Shown piece after piece: positions 52,205-61,360 of a DNA stretch of 64,000 nucleotides (position 1 is the stretch's first letter; every line of letters starts with the position of its first letter). A program made the position numbers and the translations under genes. The stretch comes from Rotaria sordida (Eukaryota > Rotifera > Eurotatoria > Philodinida > Philodinidae): contig CAJNOL010000583.1 of the NCBI GenBank assembly GCA_905250125.1, positions 57,301 to 121,300 of the forward strand, given 5' to 3'. The notes beneath the pieces were generated by a model. That model ran no database searches. It was not told the origin of the DNA and saw only the letters and a list, made by a program, of their open reading frames with translations.

Positions 52205-52645
52205 TATTCATGATCACAAAAAAACTTTTCTAATCTGAGTTTTTTTAAAATAAATTCATAGCCGATATTGTTCAAGGTTAGTTTATCGAATTTTTCTATA
52301 TGAATATGAGGAATAATGACATGATTGAAACATTGTTGTGCCATACTTGATCGTAGATATGTATTTATTCGATTCATACACTAAAAGATTTTTCAGCTTT
52401 TGTTGTTGTTACAGGAGCAGTTAAATATAAATGTATTGGTGTACCAAATTCACAGAACATAGTTTTTCCAATAGTTTGTACATTGAATATATCGCAGATA
52501 ATTTGAATTTTTGAAATTTTCTTTATACCACAATTATTTTCTAAGTTAATAATAGAAAAATAATCAGCTAATATCTTCGGTTCATGTTGTAAACGAGAAA
52601 TATTAATATCATCAGTTAAATCAATATGACGATATGTTTGAACTA
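52205..52645 (-). pseudogene. hAT-type transposase C-terminus (dimerisation region), frameshifted
   Basis: On the minus strand an 88-codon frame ends with LYLTAPVTTTKAEKSFSV and a stop. The adjacent frame resumes at once with MNRINTYLRSSMAQQ, then FNHVIIPHIH. Together these follow the hAT dimerisation-domain pattern (a Pro-Val-Thr segment, AE-SFS, then a Tyr-Leu-Arg-Ser helix), as in transposases and ZMYM1/TTF-like proteins derived from them. A frameshift near 52378 separates the halves. No zinc finger or catalytic RNase H-like part is visible upstream, so this is a relic, not an active gene. No terminal repeats were identified. Confidence 0.7.
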
Positions 52646-52742
52646 ACTGTATGATTATTAGTAACTACATCTGTTTTGGATTTTTTTTTGAAAAAAAAAT
52701 ATAATTTGACAGTTTCGCAAAATTTTGTCTGTCAAAATATTA

Positions 52743-52967
52743 CTATACGTTTATTATTTCAAAATCTTTTACAAAAATGAAACGGAGAAAAACTTTTATG
52801 ATGGACACAAACATACCGGCGCCATAGGGGAGTTGAATGGGTTGACTATCATTCGCTGTCAACGAATCATTAGTAGTAATAAACCAAGATGTTTCAAAAA
52901 AGTAAAGTCGTACACATGGGCTATCTAACGTTTGATTGAATGTACTCTTCAGAAAAACACGAGACAA
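52743..52967 (-). other. Unassigned open stretch between two pseudogenes
   Basis: A 74-codon minus-strand frame with normal-looking composition (for example FFETSWFITTND and IQLPYGAG) and no recognised domain. Because it lies just downstream of the broken oxidoreductase on the same strand, it might be its eroded C-terminal part, but I have no alignment to support that. Confidence 0.25.
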
Positions 52968-53044
52968 CTCTTGTTCAAAGAGTTTTCGCTAATAAAATAT
53001 AAACTTAGGATAAGATCTGTAAAATGTTTTCAAATATATGAGCC

Positions 53045-53564
53045 TCATAACATTTAGATCTACGTCAGCATATATTGAGGTGCGATATTGCCTTTAATTG
53101 AGTGCATATTAGTCACTCCTTCTGTCAAACATCTAACGACTACTATTGTTAATACAGGACAACTGCTAACATCAGAAAGCACATATATATTTTTTGCTCC
53201 TAGCCTCAGTATCGCATTAAACAATGTCTTAGATGAGTTGTGATTCATCAGCTGAATCAAGATAATTAATTGGTTTTGCCAAACATACTCTCGCACTACG
53301 ATATGGCTCTTTGCCGTTGGATTCAAATGGATCAGTCACATGAACGACTAGATCGAATTATCGTCGAATTTTGATTTTGAAATAATTTCGACCAAAATAT
53401 AACGGTAATACTGTTGCTAGATTACTATTCAATTCTTTACAAAAATTTTGAACATGTTTACTTGATCTACATGCAATGAGTAATGTAAGTTGTGATTGTT
53501 TGGCAAGTACGTATAATAGTCTATGACCAAGTGTTTCATAACCGCTAATAATTAAAATTTTCAT
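53045..53564 (-). pseudogene. Saccharopine-dehydrogenase-like NAD(P)-binding oxidoreductase, broken
   Basis: The frame starts MKILIISGYETLGHRLLYVL, a Rossmann beta-alpha-beta opening with a glycine-rich turn, and continues with LIACRSSKHVQNFCKEL. After an in-frame stop (near 53358) the same frame goes on with FDLVVHVTDPFES, then INYLDSADES, the pattern of the saccharopine dehydrogenase NADP-binding family (DLVVH..GPF, then YVDLAD). After a further stop and a frameshift near 53225 comes YVLSDVSSCPVLTIVVV, then IKGNIAPQ, resembling that family's SG.SSVP.L...VV segment. So a recognisable gene is disabled by at least two stops and one shift. The family form is commonest in bacteria and fungi. An intron could explain one break but not all. 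Confidence 0.65.
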
Positions 53565-53900
53565 GTCACATTCGATCGATATTCCTCATCTTTACGATAT
53601 AATATAGAATAAAAATGTGAAACATACGTGATCATCTCATATTTTCCTAGGTTTTATTATAATAAACGTAGTGGACTAGATAGAGAACGTAAAAAGAAAA
53701 CAACATCAATTCAACGTCATGTGATCGTTTTTTCTCGTTGCTTTAAGTGTCATATATTTATGTGCAAGGAAGTAAAGAAAAACTAATAGTATTACACAAC
53801 AAAAAGCAACAGGACAATTTTCCTGTAGTATTTATTTCTTGTTAACTCAGTAATTTATTTGGCGAAAATAATAAAAAGACAAAGAGAAATTTCTAGTGGA

Positions 53901-53911
53901 GGGGGGGGGGG
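53901..53911. repeat. G homopolymer run
   Basis: Eleven consecutive G bases in otherwise AT-rich DNA. Confidence 0.9.
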
Positions 53912-54096
53912 AGCAGCATAAAAAAAACAAAAGGCATGAAGATTAAGCATACTTACATTTTTTTCTTATAATTACGCTATCTGTTAAGCATAATCAATAG
54001 ATATTCCAACGTTTTGAAAATGATATACACTACATAAAACGATTCAGGAACAAAATATTGAAAAGCAAAATGTGGAAAATAATTTTTTTCAAAAGT

Positions 54097-54512
54097 TATA
54101 GTAATTCCCTCGACTGTAGGGAGGGTGATATGAAAAAAAAAAGTTTGTGGCTGCCCTTGTAACAAAGGTCAAAAAAACATATGTGAGAGGTCAGCTTCTT
54201 TTATGACTTTCCAACGTTTTGATGGAACTTTGCTATAAGTTATTGAAGGCCCAGAATCCGAATCCGAGGTCGTTTTTCTTTGGCCGAGCTTTCATTAAGT
54301 CTAGTTCAAGTTAGTTAACGCTGATTAGGGTTAGTTAAAGTTAGTTAAAGTTAATTAAAGTTAGCTAAGACTAATTATAGTTAATTACGTCTAGTTAAGG
54401 CTAATTAAGATTAGTTAAAGCTACTTATAGTTCCCTCGATTGTAGGGAGGGTCATATGAAAAACAATAAGTTTGTGACTGCCTTTGTAACACAGGTCAAA
54501 GGTCATACGTCA
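54097..54512. repeat. Duplicated 85 bp block around a decamer array
   Basis: A block containing CCCTCGACTGTAGGGAGGGT and AGTTTGTGGCTGCC (54097-54182) recurs at 54426-54512 with small changes. Between the two copies lies the decamer array listed next. Confidence 0.8.
54302..54425. repeat. Tandem decamer array (TTAGTTAAAG type)
   Basis: About 12 imperfect units of a 10 bp motif with variants TTAATTAAAG, TTAGCTAAGA and CTAATTATAG. It includes one GATTAGGGTTAG segment. Confidence 0.85.
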
Positions 54513-54580
54513 AAGATAGAGAACGAAGAATCATGAACCGTAATTCGGGGTATTGAAGTGTAATTAAGGTTAATTAAGAG

Positions 54581-54915
54581 GCGTTTTGGTGAAACTTTAC
54601 TATAGGTTATCGATGATCAGGATTCCTAATCGGAGGTCGGGTTTTATATGCGACCTTCCCATTGGATAGAAAGCCGACTAAACAGAAACGCGCTTTTTGA
54701 TTTTAAGCTTTTTTAGGCGTTTGATGAAACTTTACTATGGGTTATCGATGGTCAGAATTCCTAATCTGAGATCCGATTTGATATACGACCTTTCCATTGT
54801 CTAGGAAGGCAAACAGTCAGAAGTCACCATTGTCATGTTAAGTCTTTCGCCACTTGATGAAACTGTACTATAGTTTATCGATGGGCAGGATTTCTAATCT
54901 GAGATCGGAGTTTAT
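54581..54915. repeat. Tandem repeat with about 133 bp period
   Basis: Three units beginning near 54581, 54715 and 54848, each with GATGAAACTTTACTATAGG-like sequence, then TTATCGATG, TTCCTAATC and a GAGATC/GAGGTCG segment. A fourth, more diverged start lies near 54225. Confidence 0.8.
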
Positions 54916-55304
54916 ATGTTAAAAAGGTTGACGAAAAGTAAGTGGAGTTCGGAGAAATCGGAATCTGAAGTCAGTTTTTCAAAATTTTGAGTTTGACTTT
55001 TTCAGTGAAAGAAAGAGTTTTTCGAGATAATAACTATATTTTAGAAAAGTTAGGGAGCCTGAATGGGTGTCCGGGCATCCAACTCTTTACTATATTGATG
55101 GAAGTTTGCCACTATAATTTTACAATCAGGGTAAGGTTTTTTAAAGAAACAATAAGTTTTCGGTGTATTGAACATTGAGTGGTATGAAATGGAATAAGCT
55201 TGTGATCCGGTAATGATTGGGAGAGTAACGTATTCAAATATGTTAACGGGATTACAGGGTCGACTATCTCACTTGTGTAAATTATATCTGAGGTCTTCCC
55301 ACAG

Positions 55305-55525
55305 TGTGGATATGGGGTGTAGGTGTGAGGTAGAACAAGATCAACCAACTCAGGTACATACTTACAGCGACAGCGCCAACCACACCATAAATATTCCTAA
55401 TATTCAAATTCAAGTTTAAGTCAATGCGACATGATTGCCGTCTTGAGGGTGAGTGTGGGTGTGGATGGGTGGATTTACGATGGTTTTCAACAACACCCAT
55501 AATCATCCACACCCATACCCGCAGT
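55305..55525. repeat. G-rich TGTGGG-like tract with facing C-rich strand
   Basis: GTGTGGGTGTGGATGGGTGG (55450-55470) faces a C-rich complement-like stretch with ATCCACACCCATACCC at 55503-55520, giving an imperfect hairpin. A weaker G-rich part precedes it at 55305-55330. Degenerate, with no perfect tandem array. Confidence 0.5.
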
Positions 55526-55674
55526 TATACTACACTGTCGATATCTCAGCCGTAGTGTAACTTGTACTCATATTCTTTTAAGCTTTTTCTGCTGTATATG
55601 TGACGTAGGGTGCACCGATTTTGAGCTCAAAAGCTTTTTAATACTTCAGAGATTTGATTGTAAGAGAATAAGTA

Positions 55675-55825
55675 TCAAGTTACAGGTGTAGGGATACATT
55701 CTTAATGGCTTAGTCATAGGGGTATGTGTATAAGGATATAGGTGTAAGGATATAGACATACAAGTAGAGGTACAAGAATATAAGTATATTGGTATAGATA
55801 TAAGGATATAGTCATAATGGTATAG
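55675..55825. repeat. Minisatellite, left half (ATAGGTGTAAGGATATA type)
   Basis: Imperfect units of about 12-18 bp built from ATAGG, GGTATA and AAGGATATAG. The same type of array resumes at 56815 after the foldback element. Confidence 0.8.
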
Positions 55826-56808
55826 GTAAGTTGGAGGAAGTTCAAAATTTAAGCAGAAAAATATCTTTTTTTGTTTTATGTGTAAAGGGCTCAACGAGTT
55901 ACATAGGAAAAGTACCATGTTAGAGATTTGAAAGTTGGTTTTCGCTGAACAAAATTCAAAATAATGAGTTTTTCAAAAGCATGCCAAATGAATGAAGTTT
56001 TAAATATAATGCTAAATTCTCGTGTTTATTGATGTGTCGAATTCCAAAAATAATCTTTTGTAATTCTGCATGTAAAACTGTATATAAAACACTAGATTAT
56101 CCGTTCTTGTGGTCTAAAATGAACGGTCTTCCCTCGAAATATGGGTAGAACCCTGATAAAATGCCTTCTGTGTGCATTGCCAATTTATCAAGTACTTTTG
56201 CATAAATGATGAAAAACTTTCTTTTAGTGGGTTACAGTTAGTACACCAATGAAAAAAAGGTGCATGCCTGTTTAAAATAATAATCATGCATTGCTTGAAA
56301 AATCATGTTTATTATATCAGTAGTACGATGATTAGGAATGAGCTCATGTTTGGACATTGTGATCATCAAAATTTTGCTTTCAAATAAAATTCGTGTGATA
56401 TTTAAAACCAGCATAAAAAGCTGAATCGAATAACATAGATCTTATTACAAAATATTTTTCATCGAAATTTGATCCCTTCTTCTATGGCTTATTCGAAGTG
56501 ATTTAATCGGAGTTCCCGCTCGGATTGAATTTCGATAAAAAGTATTTTGTAATAAAATCTATGTATTTCGATTCAGCTTTTTATTCTGGTTTTAAATATC
56601 ACATGGATTTTATTTGAAAAAAATTTGGATGATCAAAATGTTCAAATATGAGCTCATCTTAATTATTTGGAATTTTCTTCAGCGAAAATCAACTTTCAAA
56701 CGCGTAACGTAGTATTTTTCCTATATAATTCGATGAATCCTATTCACATAAAAAAAAGACAACAAGAATAAATTACTGCTTTAATTTTGAATTAGCTCCA
56801 CCTAACAA
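55826..56808. mobile_element. Foldback/TIR element inserted in a minisatellite
   Basis: The outer 130 bp or so on each side pair as inverted repeats: GTTGGAGGAAGTTCAAAATT at the left against the complement of AATTTTGAATTAGCTCCACC at the right, then GAAAGTTGGTTTTCGCTGAA against its complement. A second symmetric core at about 56335-56668 is nearly palindromic. About 355 bp of the left arm (roughly 55975-56330) has no partner on the right, which may be a nested insertion or a right-arm deletion. No transposase. Confidence 0.8.
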
Positions 56809-56814
56809 GGTTAA

Positions 56815-56960
56815 AGATATAACTGTAAAGGTATAAGGATATAGCCATACGAGTATAGCCATAAGGATATAGGTATACGGGTATAGTCGTACGGGCATAG
56901 GTGCGAGAATACAGTCTTACAAATACAGCTGTAGGAATGTAGTTATACGGTATAGGGGTA
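56815..56960. repeat. Minisatellite, right half
   Basis: Units such as AAGGATATAGCCATACGAGT and ATAGGTATACGGG repeat with drift. Same composition and phase as 55675-55825, hence the split-array reading. Confidence 0.8.
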
Positions 56961-57049
56961 GGGATTTAGACACTGAGATGCCAGCATTCCGATCTCGTTT
57001 GTAGGGTATAGTCATTACAATATAGCAACAACATAGGTGGATTTTGTAA

Positions 57050-57345
57050 GAATTGCTGTGAATTTTAATGGATTTCTAATCGATTCTGAATCAATTGATA
57101 ATCGATTATAATAATACACCTGTAACTGGTTATTAATCAATTAGAAATCGATTAAAAACAACCTTAATATATTTTAATCGAGTAATATAGTAGAATAACT
57201 GTTTCTGCTGTTATAATCGATTATGGCTAATTATAATCGGTTTTTAATCGATGAAAAATTGATTCCTAATCGATTCGTCGTCGATTAAAGAGGTATGGTT
57301 ATAATCGATTTTTAATCAAATTGTAATCAATTTTAATCTGATTTT
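57050..57345. repeat. Cluster of ATCGAT-centred motifs
   Basis: At least seven copies of AATCGATT or TAATCGAT and several one-off variants within 300 bp, spaced irregularly by about 10-40 bp on both strands. It is not a clean tandem array. Confidence 0.75.
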
Positions 57346-57451
57346 TGCCGTATTTTTTTTACATGGGATGGATACTGCTGCCTTAGTGTTATTCATTTAG
57401 ATTTCCGTTGGATACCATTGAATGCATCTCCGTTTCGTTCGATGAATTTAC

Positions 57452-57905
57452 ATGAAAACATATCACAGACACACGCATATCATTGTACACAAGGACATTG
57501 ATACAAATGTCAACATTCGCATTCATATGCGCCCTTTTCAAACTTTCGATACTAGCTGTGTTGAGGACTACGAAGCAGTATCCGATACTGAAACAGCTGA
57601 TTATTCAGTTGAGGGTCAAGCGAGTCACGTAGACGAGCGTTACTTGTAAGGTAGAACTTACAGATTTTGCTCCACCCCCCCCCCCCCCCCTCCAATATCG
57701 GACTGCACGTTTATTGTCTTTTGCATGATTGGTTGATGGAAAGCTTGAGAAAGATTCGGATATTGCGGCTGAAAAGTTTATAATTTTCGCCTTTGTTTTG
57801 GTCAATCTTTTGCGACTTCACCAAAAACAAAACAAGCCTGTTCTTTGTCTCCCTAATAATACCTGTAGACAAAACATTTATAGAAGAGAAGTTATTAAGC
57901 TAATG
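57452..57905. other. Unassigned stretch with short open frames
   Basis: A plus-strand frame of 65 codons (57452-57649) with acidic composition near its end is followed by a C homopolymer and another short frame. No domain or convincing splice structure is recognised, so no gene is called. Confidence 0.25.
57675..57690. repeat. C homopolymer run
   Basis: Sixteen consecutive C bases, a likely site of length error in sequencing or assembly. Confidence 0.9.
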
Positions 57906-58132
57906 AAAAACACACATATGAAAGTTTAAATATTATTCAATTTATATATAATTGTTCATGATAGGACACTGAGTTGAGCGAACAATAAAACTATTATTAA
58001 TAAAATAATATATCACGATTTCCAGATGTATGTATTCGACCATCAGTCATACGTTATATATGATTTGGATAGAACACTTTCTAGTGAATTCCAAATAAAA
58101 ATATAGAATTCAATGTAGAGATAATTACTCAC

Positions 58133-58343
58133 TAAGCAATAGATATTGCTTGGAACTGGAAGATCGCCTGATGTAGCTTTATCATATGGATCATTGCATC
58201 CTGAATGACTCCAATCAGTACAAGATGCACAATTTATTCCATATCTGATCGAAATCAAGGCTAAATTGATATTTTTATATTTTTTTTTTATTGAAAAGAT
58301 TCCTACCAAATAGACATAGAAACAATAAGATGAAAAAATTCAT
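58133..58343 (-). CDS. Quiver/Ly6-like secreted protein, first two exons
   Basis: Exon 1 (58343-58307) encodes MNFFILLFLCLFG, a typical signal peptide. After a 46 bp GT-AG intron, exon 2 (58260-58133) encodes 42 residues including INCASCTDWSHSGCNDPYD, which resembles the start of the Quiver (sleepless) family of three-finger proteins: C-x-x-C, an acidic-Trp segment, then C-x-DP-Y/F. These proteins are usually GPI-anchored or secreted and modulate channels or receptors. Exon 2 ends at a GTGAGT donor. The expected cysteine-rich C-terminal exon was not found: the best downstream acceptor (near 57870) reads into a stop after about 14 codons. The gene may be truncated or have a distant last exon. 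Confidence 0.55.
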
Positions 58344-59561
58344 TTTTTCCGTTCAGAATACTTGTTGGAATATACACAGTTTTGTGTCACGACTGAAGAA
58401 TTGAAAGACGAAAGAATCGAATTTCTTTCTTATTTATTTATTTAAAATCTTGATGTAAATAATAAGACTCAATTTGTTTTTAATTGTTCTTTCATGATGG
58501 TCCTATTCTGTGACCATATACAAAATACACATGTTTTGCAGTTTTTTTCTGAACTAGAAAGGCAAAAAACATTCTAAAACGGCAATTATCTGGTTAATCA
58601 GCGACAATAAATGAGTAATCTTCAGTTTCTTCGGTCACTGTTGTATATTCATGCGATAAGAACATATTTCTATGCTTATCATAAAAAAAAATTGCGCTAT
58701 ATTCCTTTTTAGATTTAATATGATTGAAGATTACTTTATAAAGCATTGTTTATACAAGTGTGACTGTGTGTAAGAGACATTCCACGTATGCCATGATTGT
58801 CAGCCTAGAGAAGCTGCTTAATCGAGATCGTGAGATTTTGTTCAGTTCAAGATATCTTGTAGAGCAAAGAGTCTTATGAAGTTTGACACAAATCGTTTTG
58901 AAAAATATCGAACCCTCGATCTTTTATAGATATTTTATGAAAAGTCCTAAAAATGAGTATTTCAACCAAATGGAGAGCAGGATCTTGACGGTACCATATT
59001 TCAACAACGGCTTCACCGATTAAAATGAAATTTTTTATGGCTCATCCAATATGAGTAAAATTCCACATTTCAGGCGAATTAAGTGCTTTATAACTCGTGA
59101 TTGGAATACGCTTTCTTTTGGTGAGTAGGATCCACTCAACAATAGGTTTGTGATAAAAATTGTGATTTTCCGAAGAAGTTTTTTCTTAAAAGATGAGACA
59201 GTTCGAAGAGAGAGTTTAAACCGTTGAAAGTCCCATCCAAACTGTACAACCTCATGGTAAAACTAACCTTGATCCTCTAGAGGCGATCTGCAGCAAACGT
59301 CGTTTTCGAGAATCCTAAACTGGATATATACTTCTCCACAAGGATTTGATCATTCGCGTTATGACATATTTTCAATAATCATATGTAAGTCGTTTCTGAT
59401 GAAAAACACGAAGGCCACGGTCTTCTATATGTATCTTAAACTACACGTAGAAAAAAAAACGAAAAAAAAATTTGAATATCCGATTTGATGCCTTATATTC
59501 AAACGCATAACATGATAATGACGATATAAAACATAGATGGTTAGAGTGTGGACTTCATTCG

Positions 59562-59666
59562 CATCTCTGACCACTTCTCCCACATCTTCCGTCACTTCTC
59601 CCAAATCTCTCATCACTTCTCCTACATCTCTGATCTCTTCTCGCATGTCTTCCGCCACATCACCAC
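59562..59666. repeat. Tandem 21 bp repeat, CT-rich
   Basis: Five imperfect units of the form CATCTCTGACCACTTCTCCCA. The period is a multiple of three, so open frames run through it on both strands (Ser/Thr/Pro-rich on the plus strand). These are repeat artefacts. Confidence 0.85.
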
Positions 59667-59734
59667 TCCCGCATCTCCCTACACTTCTTCAGCTTCTCCA
59701 AATTTTCTGGATATGTGACATCTCTCTAGAGCTC

Positions 59735-60503
59735 GCTCCACAACCTGAGTTACTAATGAGAATTTGCTCATTCGATGTAGTTCGATGAGCTCTTGCAACT
59801 CATGTATGTTTCCTACAATTAGAACCAAAGCATCCATAGTCAGAACGGTTGTAATGCGAAAACTAAGTTCTAGACCGTTCTTTACAATGGTCATTTATTC
59901 AATGCTCTCAGTCATCACTGATGAACCTTAGTTGATTAAATGCAGCTGAATGAGTTTTTTGTTTAGCTCACATTCTGTGAGCGACTGACATTGTGGAACG
60001 AATTTTGATAGGATATTCCGGCTTAGAACGCTGTTTTCAGTATTCCAGAGATTCAGAGGAAGGTCGTATTGCTTTCAGTCAGATGAAACATGCATCATTC
60101 GATAGAGCTCATCACACTGCGTCGATTGACGCAAGTTTCATGAGTGATTCAGTTTTGTAGAGTGAATCGTCATAAGAATTATTTTTGCATTTTTTCTATA
60201 GGATGCTCAAAAAAACCTTGCTTCTTTTTTGTAATGCTGTTTTTCATCTTTAGCTTTCAGGTTTTAATCCAATTCTATTTGCAATAGTCAGAGCTCGAAA
60301 AAAAACCACTAAGCACAGATAATTTTATTTTGAAAATATGTTGCCGTAAATGAAAACAAAAAAAGTAAAATTGATTAAATATGAAATCTGTGTTGAGACG
60401 ATCTATTTTCATCGGACAACAAAAATCATCTTCTAGTAAGAATTATTTTTCATTTGAAATTCGATATAGTTATAAAGCTTCTAGCAGTGCACTCATCACA
60501 GAA
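59735..60503 (-). repeat. Dispersed repeat unit, right inverted copy
   Basis: Reverse complement of bases 1 to about 773, including the left TIR of the 301-972 element (here CTATAG at 60196-60201). The right TIR of that element is missing: similarity stops near 59735. The small frame at 59679-59894 matches that at 609-794 because both lie in the element. Confidence 0.85.
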
Positions 60504-60963
60504 AAAATTCGATTATAAAATAGCTTCATTTTATCAAAGAAGTTTTCATATTCATAGAATTATTCATATTTGATGATGAATGCTATTTTATGTCTTGTAA
60601 TCGGACTGAATTTAATTTTCAGCATAATATCAAAATTTATCAATGATTTATAGATATTGCTTTAGTGATTGTAAAGCTCTGTCTGATGAATAGAATTAAT
60701 TGTAATTGAAACTAAAATAAGTGCTGAAATAAACAAATTAGTATGATGCATCACTTTATGTAAAAATATTCAGCATTAGTATTGCATAGATATTTTTTAA
60801 TAATATCAAGAAATTATCATTAATTGCAAATAATTTATATATGAGCTTCAACTGTGAAGGTCAAGAAATTTGGCTTAAAAGTTTCAGATCGTAATTCTGT
60901 TTCTTTATTGAATTATTGAACTTTTATAACAAAATCTACAAAATAATAAAAATGATTTAGTTC

Positions 60964-61360
60964 CAGCATAGATTTCATATTTAATAAATTTCCTTTTTCT
61001 TATTGTCATTTACGACAACATGCTTTCAAAATAAAATTATCTATGTCTAGTGGCTTTTTCTAAGCTCTATCTATTCAAAAAAAAAAGAACTGAATTAAAA
61101 ACTAAATGCTAAAGATGAAAAACAGCATTACAAAAAAGGGGTAAGTTTATTTTGGATTGGATCATCGTGTATAATAAAAAGTGGATTTTTAGATTTCACA
61201 TTTTTCGAATATCTTTCGTCAAAAACTTGAGTTTAGCAATCGATCGGACTTGCCGAGTTGTATCTGGCGCACAATACTGCTGAAGTGGGTCAGTAAATAG
61301 AATAGATCATTTTGGAAAAAACTCAAATCGGCTGTAAACTTCTGTTACATGTTTGTGAAA
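60964..61360 (+). repeat. Dispersed repeat unit, copy without the TIR element
   Basis: Matches 108-300 and then, after a junction near 61150-61180, 973-1150 in the same orientation. The 672 bp TIR element is absent, so this copy shows the pre-insertion (or excised) state. Confidence 0.8.

Noticed and set aside
59537-59788. Ser/Thr/Pro-rich frame
   Set aside because: Created by a 21 bp tandem repeat whose period is a multiple of three.
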